NCBI RefSeq assembly: GCF_003265705.1
Contig: NW_020312785.1
Span: forward strand, 20,508,117-20,572,116
From: Callorhinus ursinus
Lineage: Eukaryota; Chordata; Mammalia; Carnivora; Otariidae
Direction of reading: 5' to 3'
Length of the DNA: 64,000 bases
The notes under the pieces were generated by a model. It ran no database searches, was not told where the DNA came from, and was given only the letters and a program-made list of their open reading frames with translations. The position numbers and the translations under genes were made by a program. Below are positions 13,772-26,000 of the stretch, one piece after another (the stretch's first letter is position 1; every line of letters begins with the position of its first letter).

Positions 13772-13861
13772 ATATGAATGAAGACCACATTTGGGGGGCA
13801 CCAAATGGTCTTTTGGTCTTTTGACCAACCGGTTTGTCCTCCTAATGTGCTTCATTCATAT
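13772..13861 (+). repeat. Imperfect 90-base hairpin (miRNA-like or palindromic MITE-like)
   Basis: The first 12 bases (13772-13783, atatgaatgaag) are the exact reverse complement of the last 12 (13850-13861). After a two-base bulge the stem continues through cacatt, GG and several G-U wobbles to tggtc pairing with gacca. The apical part is ttggtc-tttt-gaccaa (13813-13828). The long imperfect stem is of pre-miRNA size. The structure was read by eye and no folding energy was computed. Confidence 0.5.
13784..13805 (+). repeat. 22-nt inverted repeat, left arm (upstream of exon D)
   Basis: This 22-base segment, with six G in its middle, has a perfect reverse complement at 15625-15646. It lies in the 5' arm of the hairpin at 13772-13861, 830 bases before exon D. 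Confidence 0.9.
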
Positions 13862-14635
13862 TTCAATCCAAACTCTGTTGTGAAGCTCAATCTAAGTATT
13901 ATCTTCTCTTAATTCAGTAGCATAATTTATCCTTAGTGCACACACACATACTTCTGTTACATATTTAGATATATGAAGCTCTTAACAGTTTCACGATTTT
14001 AGATGAATGCAATACTTTAGATGGTTTTTTACTGTAGATAAATTTTTCAGATGAACTAGAAGCATGGACAGAGACTTCTTTTTCTTTCCCGTCCCCATTT
14101 GAGAGCCCCTCCAGGAATGATGGCTTGAGCTTTGCTATATATCTATTGCTTTGACAAGATGAATGAAGAAAGCATCATTTTTTGAGTTCAGACAACTGAC
14201 TGCCATGAGTTTGAGAAGTTATTTAATGTTTGCATTTCTTTTCCATAATATTTAGAGTTACAAAGATACCTTGTATATGTACTTAAGAAGTGTGTCATGG
14301 GCATAAAATGACTCACTGTATGCAAAAGTACTTTGTAAATTGCACTGTGCCCTACAATTATAAGTTCATAAATTGATACACCAAAAACATAAAGATGTCA
14401 TCAAATGCATGTAGGAGCTTTTCTTCAAGCTTGTTGAAGTGTTCTTCATTATTACTAGCAAAGAGTTCCCTTGAACTTTTTAAAAGAAATTTTCTCTTAG
14501 ATTTATTTCGGTTATCAGTAACCTCCCTTATCATATTCCCTCATTATTCTAATTTTCTATGATTCCATTCTTTCTACTAATTGGCATAGCACCAAAGTCC
14601 TCTGAAAACTCATTGGTGTGTTTCTTTGTCTTTAG
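13862..14635. other. Intron C-D end, nothing recognised
   Basis: AT-rich sequence up to the exon D acceptor. Nothing recognised. Confidence 0.45.
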
Positions 14636-14842
14636 AAAGGAGACATCATAGACATTATCTGCAAAACGCCAATGGGGATGTGGACAGGAATGTTGAACAA
14701 TAAGGTGGGAAACTTCAAATTTATTTATGTGGATGTCATCTCCGAAGAGGAAGCAGCCCCCAAGAAAATAAAGGCACACCGAAATAGTGGAAAGGAAAAA
14801 CCCAAGACTCTGCAGGAGTTCTTAGAGAGGATTCAACTTCAG
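14636..14842 (+). CDS. SAMSN1: SAMSN1 coding exon D (SH3 core, linker, start of SAM)
   Basis: This 207-base exon encodes 69 residues and is phase 0 at both ends, so skipping it would keep the frame but destroy the SH3. The acceptor is ttgtctttag and the donor GTTAGC starts at 14843. The translation has the SH3 core KGDIIDIICKTPMGMWTGML followed by VGNFKFIYVDVI, the SLY-type version of the usual SH3 end (GxxPxNYV). A lysine-rich linker (KKIKAHRNSGKEKPK) follows, then the first SAM helix, TLQEFLERIQLQ. A 22-base perfect inverted repeat flanks this exon, about 0.8 kb away on each side. Confidence 0.96.
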
Positions 14843-15624
14843 GTTAGCAAACCTGTGACCTATTTGATTCTGGTGGCCTCTGGATGGAATAATTGAGGAG
14901 AATGGATCAGTGTTGGTACAGCGGTAAAAAAAAATATATAGGACTTACAGCAAAGAAAAATCTATTTTCCAAGAAGACTTCTTATTTCTCCTTTATTACT
15001 TTTATTACACAAGGACAGGTCTTGTTATAACCTCCCTTGGACTAAACTCTAATGGTACTTAGCAGTGACAGTAGAGATTAATGTTGAGAAAGTGCAGGTG
15101 AAAAATGAAAAATAACTAGGAGAATAAAAGGTCCAGAGAAAACATGGAAATGAGAATGATAAAGAGAGTATGAAGAGTAAAGGTAAAAATCCAGAGAATT
15201 GAAAGGAAACAGGGAAAGAAAATTACACTTTCTGTATGGCAGAGATCAAAAGCAAGTCAAGAGAAGATAACTAAATATAACTGTTTCAAAAGCAATTTCT
15301 TAGGAAATAGTAATCATTAAGCCCCCATGATGATTATGTTAAGGAAACTGTGTTGTCTATATTTATAATCCAATTCTTTTCTTGTTATATTAGCAAAATT
15401 TTTATGAAATCTCCACCTTGTTAAATGGTGTATACATACAATTTACCTAGCCTCACTCAATTTACTGTTTTGCAACCCATTTCTAATATTAATGCAGCAG
15501 TACTTTGATAGTTTTCAAAATTCATCAAGGCAATAGCCAATTAAACTTTCCTTAACTGTTTCTCCTGAATTATCTAGTTATACTCCTGTCTGTAGACACA
15601 CTACGTAGGCCCTCTTATATTACT

Positions 15625-15646
15625 TTTGGTGCCCCCCAAATGTGGT
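15625..15646 (-). repeat. 22-nt inverted repeat, right arm (downstream of exon D)
   Basis: Exact reverse complement of 13784-13805, 783 bases after the exon D donor. Homology does not clearly extend beyond the 22 bases. Confidence 0.9.
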
Positions 15647-15689
15647 ACTGCTTGGATGAAGTACAAAGTTTAAACCCTGCTTCTTCTTT

Positions 15690-15830
15690 TTGTTTGCTCT
15701 GTGACCTATGAGAAAACCAAGGTCTAAGGAAGTGAAATAACTTACTCAAGAACCCACAATTAGATGATTATGTCAGAATGGGGATTTTGGTTTCTCTGTT
15801 CTAATTCAGTGCTCGTTCTAAGAGACATTA
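15690..15830 (-). mobile_element. MIR fragment, antisense
   Basis: Contains atgagaaaaccaaggtctaa, gaagtgaaataacttactca and ggggattttggtttctctgt, a decayed reverse-complement MIR. Confidence 0.45.
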
Positions 15831-16765
15831 TTTTTAAAAGAAGTGGTACTTTTTCTTTTTCTCTCTCTCTCTCTCTCTTTTTAAAGGGGCTGGTAGTTAT
15901 TCCTAATTACTTAAAACTTTTATGCTTCCTCTTACTCAGTTTTGGTAACCAAACTAAGGATACTGAAATTATGATCAGGTAAAATGGAAGGAAGTTTTGA
16001 GGAAGCTGTAAAGCCTTCAGCTTCACTTTGCATTTTTATTCTGTTACAGAGAACAAAGGTTACATAAATTACATACAGACTCAGAAATCAGAAGCCTATG
16101 AATTTTAAATTAATATATATTGATGCAAATGATGGACAAACTATACATGCTGAGAAAAGAAAACAATACTTTTCCTCACCACAGTGCTTTTATGCTTAAT
16201 AAAAACTTTTAATTAAATAGAAAGTCTGGAATTCCTTAGGTTTATATAATGACTTTCACCAAATGCTGTCTATTTTTCATGCCTGTTTCAAATTCATTTT
16301 TTAAACTACCCCAAGAAGTTAGTGAGGGTAAATTATTTTTGCAAGCCAGCAAACAAGATGTAGATTCAGAAATATTACTATAATTACTCTTTTAGAGGCA
16401 TTTTATTGATAGACGTAAGGACACGCTAGCTTTGTCAATTGAACTATTTGAGAAGTGAAAAAGTGCCAAATGGGATGAATGATCCAGCTATTTAATTGAT
16501 CCATGATTTAGCACTGCACGGCTTAACGTAATTATTTCTTCTTTACATCTGTCCTTCCAGAAGGTGAGAATTCTCCAACATACTCTTTTAAATGCCCTAG
16601 AGTTCCTATGTGGAGAACTAGTACAAAGGAAAGTTAAGCAAAAGCTCTATCGGTGCCTTTGGTTTCCATACGCACTTCTACACTTTCTTTAAATCTAAAG
16701 AGAACTAAAAATAAAATATTTGAATCTGACTAGTTTATATTATACATATTTTTTCTCCCCCGTAG
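15831..16765. other. Intron D-E remainder, nothing recognised
   Basis: AT-rich sequence with a short (CT)n at about 15860-15880. No transposon or RNA gene was recognised. Confidence 0.45.
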
Positions 16766-17038
<273 letters not shown>

Positions 17039-17754
17039 TAAAATAAGTATTTTCTTATTTATTTAGAAACAACAACTCTGGTCAGGTCTATAATTAGGAA
17101 GAGGACTTTTTTCCCTTACTGGACTCAGAAAATGAAAGGACTTTTCTGGGCATCTCATTTAGATTCTGCAGAGCTATTAATTTACACACAAGTGGATGTC
17201 TGCATTCCCAAAGACTGAGGGAGTTAGAGACAAATATTTAGTGACAGCATGAGCCATTAGTGAGAAATGTCATATGCAACTTCTGTAGAACAGCACCGAG
17301 CATGGCTCTAAGCTAATGAGCCTTCGCGCCGCACAGGAAAATTCATTTCATTACCATATAGTCACATCTTGTATGTGTTTATAGTATTCTTTCAAAATGT
17401 TATATAGCTTGCAAAAATATTCAGCACTCACTTTTATTATCTGAGATGGTTCTCTGTATTTGTAAGTATAAACTGAAGATGGAGTAATGCATGCACATTC
17501 ACTTACCAACTGGGTTTGTAAAGATAGGAAAGCTTTTGTTTCTACAGTTGCCCAATCTGAACGCTCTTCTTACTAAATCTGGTCAGGCTTCTGAAACCCT
17601 GAGCTCGGGACGTACCAAACTCCACAAGGAATATTTTCTAAGGAAGAAAGAGGGATGTAGCGACTTTTAAAGATGAAAAAGAACTCAGATCATCTAATCC
17701 AACTTTCTCTTTCAAAAGTAATATTGCTCATAATCATTAGCTACTTTTTTTGAA

Positions 17755-17945
17755 CCTGTTCTCGGAGTAAAACTTTGAGCCAAGATCTTTACATTTATTA
17801 TCTTCTATAATACACTCCACAGTTTTGTGAGTCAGAGAGTACTGTCCCGTGTTTATAATGAGAAATGGAGAGATAAGTAACTTGTCCAAGCTCACACACA
17901 TAGTAAATTATGGAGAGCCAGGGCCAGTGTTTGTGATGCTACTCT
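17755..17945 (-). mobile_element. MIR SINE, antisense
   Basis: Reverse-complement MIR: tttacatttattatcttcta, gtttataatgagaaatggag and taagtaacttgtccaagctc. Located in the last, 10-kb intron. Confidence 0.65.
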
Positions 17946-18584
17946 ACTTTCTACAAGTAACAGCCCAGATGGAGAGCAAGGAGGAAAGTTGTATTTAGGA
18001 CCCAGGCCTCCTGACTGTCTCGTAGTAGGTTTCCTGTATCCTGTCTCATATGCTCTAAAATGGGCATAGTTACACAGCACGTGTTTATACACTGGCCTTT
18101 TATCTCGTAGGAATAAATTTACTTTTTTAGAAACTGCATCTCACTTTATTCTTACTTACTGTCTTGCGTTTGCATAGATCTTCCTCCTTTTTCAAAGAGC
18201 TTTCACATGTAAGACTAATTTGACACCTCCGGAATTTATTTCCTCTCAGGCCCAGGTATTTATATGCATCCTTCGAAACTGTGGGGGCTAGGAGAAGGGG
18301 ATGAGGTCACAAAGGCAGACAAAGATCAACTTTAAGAAAGTAGCCAATTTACTCAATAGTACAAGCCAAAACAAAACTGATCCATGTAAACTGATGAGGC
18401 AATATCTCTGGGGTAAATGAGGCAGTTTCTTTCACATCTTGTCATTTCTAAACATGGCTCCTCACTAAATAATGTGAGGCTAAGAAACAGATTCTGTAGA
18501 TTTCTTGGAATTGATAATGTTCAGTATCGTTGTCAATACCCTCCAGAATAATTTGATGTTGAAGTAGTGGGAGGGAAAAGGTAT

Positions 18585-18745
18585 TTTTTGAGCACTTGTA
18601 AACACATTGCTTTTCTTCTGCAATACCATCCATATAGGTATTTTGTCCATTCCACAGATGAGAAAACATTTCAGAGATGAATTTTAAAAAGGCCAAAAAC
18701 AGCTAGATAAGTAGCAGAGCTGAAGTTTTAATCAAAGGCAGCGTG
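18585..18745 (-). mobile_element. MIR fragment, antisense
   Basis: Contains tttttgagcacttgtaaaca, cacagatgagaaaaca, and taagtagcagagctgaa in MIR order. Diverged. Confidence 0.5.
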
Positions 18746-19204
18746 CTATAAAAATCCAAGTTCTTTCTTCCACACATGCAAACTGGTAAATATAGAAAGA
18801 ACAATGAATATCTGAAAATTGAAGTTTTCTACTATGCCAATTTTCTCAGGAGCTTCAGTTCAGTTTTCCATCTCAGAAAGTGGAAGTTAATACGTAAGTG
18901 AGAACAGAAACCTTGCAACAACATTACTGCCTGAAAGGTGCAAGACAGCTATGGCCGCATTGCAACAGGACTGGTGAATAGGAAGGGCAAGAGAGCCTGG
19001 ATGAGAAAAGTTTTTAGCCATAAAACAGTGCTCCGTCTGGACCCACGGCGGGAAGATCGGTCCAGCGCTGTGGCTTGGGCCATGTATGGTGTCCACTTAA
19101 CCGCTTCATTTCACCCCCCCTCCCCCCCCTAGTTTCTATGTTAATGAAAGAATAATGATGTATAGATAACATTGTATGAGAGCTAGGTGCAATTTGAAAA
19201 AACC

Positions 19205-19330
19205 ATCTGACGCAAATGCTTCCTTTGCAAGATGGGGAAAGTAAAACCAGAGAAGCTAAGTAGCTTTCTCAAGGTCACAAATCTAAACCCAGTCTCCCAC
19301 ATCTATTAGAAACACATCCTACTATGCCCT
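19205..19330 (-). mobile_element. MIR fragment, antisense
   Basis: Contains gcaagatggggaaag, gctaagtagctttctcaagg and tcacaaatctaaacccagtc, the MIR core in reverse. Confidence 0.6.
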
Positions 19331-19934
19331 GGAAACAAAACACAGTATCTCCAAAGCATGAAATAAAAAAGTAAAAATCCCCCAAATTATTTCCCTTATA
19401 AGACTTTAGAAAATGGTATGTGAAGGTCACTAAAAGTTGATCATTTAATAAGAACCAGTAATGTACAAATATACACACACAAAGCCAAATTTTGGGGGGT
19501 GAAAAATATTTTAAAAAATGCCGAGGCAACCAGTGTTTGTTGTTAACACACAGCCCTGAGATTTTTCTTATTTTAATCTTATGGTCTAAAGTAGTACTAG
19601 AATATACATGTCAAAAAGATGCATATTACATGTTAGGCTATTCTGACTGAAAGCTATTTATCTTATATGAAACTGCTTTGCTCAAGAAATAAAGAAGAAT
19701 GACTTCTATTTGTTGATAAGATGGTGAGTTCTGATGATTCGGCACCATGCTGCTGCATGCATGCTTATTTTTATCTATTCTCTACTCTGTGAATCATATC
19801 TCCTACAACCATGCTAAAGATTAAATGCACAACCTTCATGTACCTTGAAAGATAAAGACCTTGAATATATGGTTATATAAAACTAAGATATTATTAAAAA
19901 CAAATGCATGTCACAGTCATAGGTTAAAAACAGG
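19331..19934. other. Last-intron segment, nothing recognised
   Basis: AT-rich sequence. No recognisable transposon, exon or RNA gene. Confidence 0.4.
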
Positions 19935-19935
19935 G

Positions 19936-19973
<38 letters not shown>

Positions 19974-19975
19974 GT
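19935..19975 (+). repeat. (TG)n(CG)n(TG)n microsatellite
   Basis: TG run interrupted by a CGCGCGCG core, so an alternating purine-pyrimidine tract of about 40 bases. Confidence 0.95.
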
Positions 19976-20760
19976 AAGAACGGAGCATGCAAATTGGCCA
20001 GGATTTTATGTATGCATTTTATCTTGATCACTGAATACAGTCAGTTTGGGGAATGTCGATAAAATTCCTAATTTAAAACCTCAATGCTTCTTCGATCGGG
20101 AACTGGAAAGTTTTGCTTTACTAACCCTTCATTATAAAAATCAAGGAGAGTGGACACCTGTGTGAAGAACAAGAGTTAAAACTTTGAGAGGAAAGAGGAA
20201 AAACCACAAGCCACATGTGAGCCTTTAATGTATCTAAAGGGCCCAAGAGGACGGCGGAGTGGGAGAGGGACAAAAACAGAAATCGAATACTTAGAGCAAA
20301 GCAATTTTCCTTTTCTCTTAGGCCAAAATAGATAGCACTGTACCCACTCTGACCCTGAACATGTAAACTGGATTAACACTTTTTAGGTCACCGCTTGACA
20401 GGAGGTAAAGGTGTTTCTCCTACAAGCTGATAGAAGGGCTGGGTGAGTGGTGGTAGCGCTGATTACAGGATTACCTCTGGAGGAGGCTAACAACTTTGGG
20501 GTTCTGCAATCCCGTCAAGGCCAATACCGAGATGTTCTGAATTTGCTCCCGTGTTGCCTTAGAACTGAGCAGAATTAGGTCACTGGCTCCCTCAGCTGGG
20601 AATCTAGATGAGGTTAGAAGGAGAAGAAAAATTGGAGTGAGACTTGGCTTTTGAAGGAGCAAAAGAATTATTTGGTGCACATTAGGACTGCTCTCTTTCT
20701 CATCTGAATTTTAAAATGGTTTCTTTGCTTTGAATAAAGATTCCCAGTAAGAATAGAGAA

Positions 20761-20808
20761 TGTGTGTGTGTGTGTGCGCGCGCGCGCGTGCGCGCGTGTG
20801 CATGTGTT
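20761..20808 (+). repeat. (TG)n(CG)n mixed alternating tract
   Basis: About 48 bases of alternating purine-pyrimidine with two CG-rich cores. Strong Z-DNA potential (inference), about 800 bases from a similar tract. Confidence 0.95.
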
Positions 20809-21159
20809 TGTTGTTCATAAACACAACCTTCAGGACCCCTTTGCTTGCTAATAAATGCTTCTTGCAAATAATCAGAGTTAACTGCTATTCATAGTAAATA
20901 TTTTCTCTTTATTCTGAACTTGTTCCTCTTTTCCCACATTTAGAGGCCCTTTGATGTGTCTTAAAAGTGTGATGAGAATGTGTACTATTGTCCTCAGGGA
21001 AAATGGGTGATGGAAATAGCTTGTTCTCCGTATAAGCACAGGAATAATTACATTTTAAATTGCAGGGAAAAGATAAAAAAAAAAAAACAACTTAGTAACT
21101 GAATAAGCAAACTGTCCTAGAAGCTGTGTATCATATATTTTAGATAACTGCAACCTCTG

Positions 21160-21430
21160 TTGGCAGTGCTCAGTGAAGAGGAAAGGGGGAAGGGTGGGTT
21201 GTGCGCCAGGCTGTTGGCACCAGCTGTGGTCACAGCAGCTCCACATTGCTCAACTATCCCCAGTTGTGCCTTCCTGCCTGCCTACGTGCCCAAAACGACG
21301 CAGAGCAAGAGGCAAGTCCCAGCCAGGAGCCTGGAACATGAGCTGCCGGCAGGGGAGTTTGTAGTTAATGCCAAGCAGCAGTCCAGCAGTCAGTCTGACA
21401 GCGTGCCAGGGTAGCCTGGTGCCCTAGCCC
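21160..21430 (+). promoter_or_regulatory. Candidate intronic regulatory segment, GC-richer
   Basis: A transposon-free, GC-richer block in a very AT-rich intron. It contains a PU.1-like gaagaggaaa (21175-21184), an E-box CAGCTG (21221-21226) overlapping a RUNX-type TGTGGT (21225-21230), and several CpGs near 21290-21350. The motif mix would suit a haematopoietic gene, but this is inference only. Its short open frames show no recognisable protein. Confidence 0.3.
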
Positions 21431-22874
21431 CTGACATGCATGCCTGGTGTTTCCAACCCACCTGCTGTATGATTTGAATCTAGACTCAAGAAAGGTATAG
21501 CTTTTCAGAAATACAGGTTAACCATCCACATATACACAGTAGAGAAGGCACATGGGCATCTCTGACTTTTATGTATTTATAAATATATTTAATATATATT
21601 TCTAGTTATAGCTGTTTAGCTTTATGCAATTCAATTTCTTCAGATTTCTTGTTGGTTTTACCACCTCCCCCCAAAGATTTAATTTATGATTGATGCCATA
21701 TTCCATATAATAAAAAAACAATAAAATGAAATGTAAACATTTTTGGTCTTCTATCAGAGAACAGTGCCCAGAGGAGAGAGTCCATAGAATTTTCACCTCA
21801 GTCACCTAAGGCACTTGTAATGTACTTGTTTTTATATTGCACTATGATTGTATACTAGGCATGACTTTGTATGATTACCCTGGTCAAAGAAGACAGAATC
21901 CTCTAATACCGTATGCCTTTCCTAAAGCCCCTAGTTCTGTGCTCTGCACTGAGTAGATGGTTTACAGATACTTGCAGAATGAAAAACAAAAACAATAACA
22001 ATAAAACAACAAATGCTTGTAGAACGAGGAAATAAAGAGACTTGTAAATCATAAGGAAACTTTTTTCTGATTATAAAACTTTAAGTCCCTAGCAATCCCA
22101 CCTCACAGATAGAAGTGTTTGCAGTAGGCAGATGCATCCGGATCCTCAGCATCTGGGTGCTGCTGAGCGATTAGATCTCAGATGAGGGTGCCTCTACCCT
22201 TACTGAGGCAGTCAGCAGGGTGCAAGGGGAGGTTGCTGTGAATGTGAGTGCAAAGATTCACTGCGTGGCCCACATCTCATCAGAAGGTAGACTACGCTGT
22301 TAAGATGCAAAGAGAGATGTGCAAAAAGAGGGAGCATCATTTCAACTCCTATTCTCTCATGGCTTCAGGAAAACAAGAGTAACTGGTTGTTATTCCATGA
22401 AGGGATTCCTGTTTTCCATTTGTTGTTTTTCCAAATGTAGGTTAGTATTCAAATGACATGATTACCAAAAAGTCATTGTTATAAAACTAACATGTTCAGG
22501 TAATTTAAGGATGTGCTTAAGATGAAATCAGAAATAACTAAGAGTTTCGCCATATTGTCCACTGAATGTTCCTCCTTGTACAACACTGCCTCTGGACAAA
22601 TAAACACAGCCGTAGATACCTGGAGAATGCCCGAGTTCTGTTCTGAGTGACTCAAATGGGACTCCAACATGAAGTTGAGGTTTTGAGCCATCCTCAGAGA
22701 GGATGACATAGCTTGGTTTTTCCTCTTTGGAGATGGCACCAGGAGAGAAAAAGGGGACAATAATTCAAAGAGCCAAGAGGTATCTTCATTTGAATTTCAA
22801 CGAAATTTCTTATTTGATCTTTAGTTGCTACTTCCTTTAATTAATCTAAACATCACATTCTTTTTATTAAAAAA

Positions 22875-23000
22875 AAATTGCTTATTGAACACTTTCATTG
22901 GCCAGGCATTTTCTTATGCCCTGTAGATTGCATTATTTTATAGTACCCAAAAGAAACAGAAGCCCAAAGAAAGAGAAGCTTCAGACCTAAAAGTAAAGGC
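22875..23000 (-). mobile_element. MIR fragment, antisense
   Basis: Contains cttattgaacactttcattg, gccaggcattttcttatgcc and cagaagcccaaagaaagag, a decayed reverse MIR. Confidence 0.5.
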
Positions 23001-26000
23001 AAAATCTGGAATATTTGGGTGAAGAAAGTTGAGAGAGAAACCTATGTGAATATAGGACAGATTTCTCTCTTTAGGATATGAGAACTTTTTCCCAGAATTA
23101 CGATTTAGTTTGAATTCCTTAAAGCTTTCTTCACTTTTAGTATAATTGAGATTGCCTATACTTAATTAATTAAATGTCACAATTCCAATATAATTATTTT
23201 ATGAATAATTATATTAGCTGTCTTCTGTTTTAATCTAATCACCATGCCACTTTTTATCTTTATCGATGACTATCTTAAAATGTTGAACCATGGGCTTTAC
23301 ATGATTCCATAAAAATTTGGTACGAAATAATATATTTTAATATTCAAATTAGTTCTTCATGACAAAATATTTCCTAAATAATTTTTCCTTAATGTAATTA
23401 TTTTATTTTCATGATATCGAGTACAGAAATGTTTGGGGTTGCTTTCTGGTCTTCTGATTATGCCTGCTGTTAGCTGGCAGCAATAAGAGACACCCTTTTT
23501 CAAATTATTTAATAATTCTCCAATATACCCAGATTTGAAAATGTATAGCCTTTGGAATATTTGCAAACTATGCAGGGGTTTTATTGAAAAACTGTACCAT
23601 TTTAATTTCTTTTGTTTTTTAATTAAAATATAAGACATTATAGATGACATGAGAAATATAGAGAAAATCTATCTAAAATTTTAACACTTTCACGTGTCAA
23701 TTATATGCATAAGTCTATAGGTCTTCACATAATTTTAGTAATAGAATACTTAATCATATATATTGATTTTTTAACATATTATCAGAAATATTTTGATATA
23801 AAAAAAGATGCACTCATATCTTACATGGCAAGTCTGTAATTTTGGAGGCAAACTGTTTCTTATCCCAATGTGTTATTTGCCTGGTTAGCTCAGATGATTG
23901 GACCATGGGCTAAAACTGATGAAAGTTATAGTTTCAATTTCGAGGTGGATCAGTTAGCTTTACTCTGTTTCATGGCCACACGAAGGGACTAAATGACTTA
24001 GAAAGAAAATATGGACATATTAGCATGAATTCAGCCCCCCTGCTGGAAAAAGTATCCATAGCACAAGACCTAGGTTTGTGCCAATCCCGAAGTCATTAGT
24101 GTCAGGATGGAAAAAAAACAAAAAAAACAAGAAAAGGAAAACCTTGACCCTCCAAACACAAAAACTGAATGCTATATAGCTTTCATTTCCATAATATAAC
24201 ATAATGACCTGCCTTTTCTTTTTATAGTTACAGTTGAGGGGCTCCAGCTGATCACCTGCCTGAAATTATTGCCAGCCTGGTGGGAAGCATTTGAGGAGGC
24301 AAAGTCATGTTTTCATTTCACTAGGAAATCATTTAGCAAATTGCTGCTATTCTGTAAATTACTGTGCTGCATAACTTTCATACTGAGAAACTATTTCCTT
24401 TTTCCATAAAAATTGCAGATAAAGGGTTCCTATAATAAATAATCTGTATTTAAAACAAACCAATTCTGAGAATTTAGAGAAGGTGACATAGCATTTCTCA
24501 GGCAAAAATAAAAACAAATACATTTTATTACCAATATTTAAAAATGACATATTCTCTGTTAGCATCAGATTTTCATTTATTGTTTGTTTACTTTGCTACC
24601 CTTTGAGGGGAATGGATAGAGGCTTCTGAAGACGAAATACCAAGCTAAGTACTTATTTTTTGGAAGAAAAAGAACTAATTTTGGAAATCAGAGTTCTTTA
24701 AGTCCAAGTCTTATATCTTGAAGAGAATCCCACAATCAGTAATCAGCCTAAATAGAACACAGTATTGGGAGCAATTTTTATTATGCTAAGTCCTGTTTAA
24801 AATGTCGGTCTGAAGAGCAATAACTAAGTTCTTTTAATTTTGTGTTGAGGTGATAGGCCCAAATATAATCTGGGGAAATATGGCCTAGGGTCACACTCCA
24901 AATATGGTGAACCACTGCTGAAGTAGCAGGAAGCATTACAAAAGGACTAATTTTTCTGGCCTTTTCCAGAAATACTTGGAAATGAAACACAGAGCTGGTT
25001 CTTTCACGTCAGTGGCAAGAAGACAGAAAAGCAGAGGCAGGGGAGAAAGCTTTCCTTCAGAGAATGAGGTCCCATTTTAGGGCTGTCTTTTCATCAAGGC
25101 GGTTTTGGAAACAAAACTGACTGACTGACATTCACAAACACTAGTGAATATTAAGAAGATTCTCCCTAAACTTCACGGTTGCTAAGACTTATAAAGAGAA
25201 AATGCTTCATGGTGGCTAAAATTTGTAAACAGTCACATTCGATGCATATTAAAATTAAAGCTCCTGATACCTAGAATGAGTTATAATAACATCACTGGCC
25301 TTAAATACCTGATATTTGAGTCCACAGTTAAAAAAAAGTTGTGGCAAACATGGAGAAAATTCAGAAGAATGGCATAAACATGGTTTTATTGTTGCAAATT
25401 AGAGCTCTGAGGAAAAGGTTAAAAGAACTGTTATGGTTCATTTTGAAGATGAGTAGACTAAAATGATCTTTATCATTTTTTCCCAACCTTTCTCCACCTG
25501 TATTCGTCGTCTAAACCACAGAATACAAAAACTAATGTGACTCTTTTCTCAATTCTTCTGTGGATGGTACATAAATGAGTACCACTCTAGATACCTTGAG
25601 AAGTGAATTCATTACATACAAGGATGCCTTAGGGCACCACGGCTCAATTCTCTCTCGTAAAGGATGTTGATAAACAGTTGGATGCACAGTAGAACATAAT
25701 GTTGGCAAGGTATCTGAAGCCTAGAAAATGCATTTAAAAAAGCAGGGTATCTGTAGGCAAGATAAAGGGTGGATTTCCTAAAGATAAATTACTTAGCATT
25801 TTACTTTTATAAAGTCTGTTGAGGAACATTACAGTTTCCTTCTTGCAGGATTTTGGAGTTGGGATTTACTTTCTTCTCACCAGAATAGGATGAAGTACAT
25901 AGCCTCCGAAGGCAGAGGTTTTGTCCCACCCTGAAATGTATGCGTTTGGTTCTTCCAAAGTGGAGTTATTCAAATGTCTAAAGCGGAGAAGCTCTGAGGT

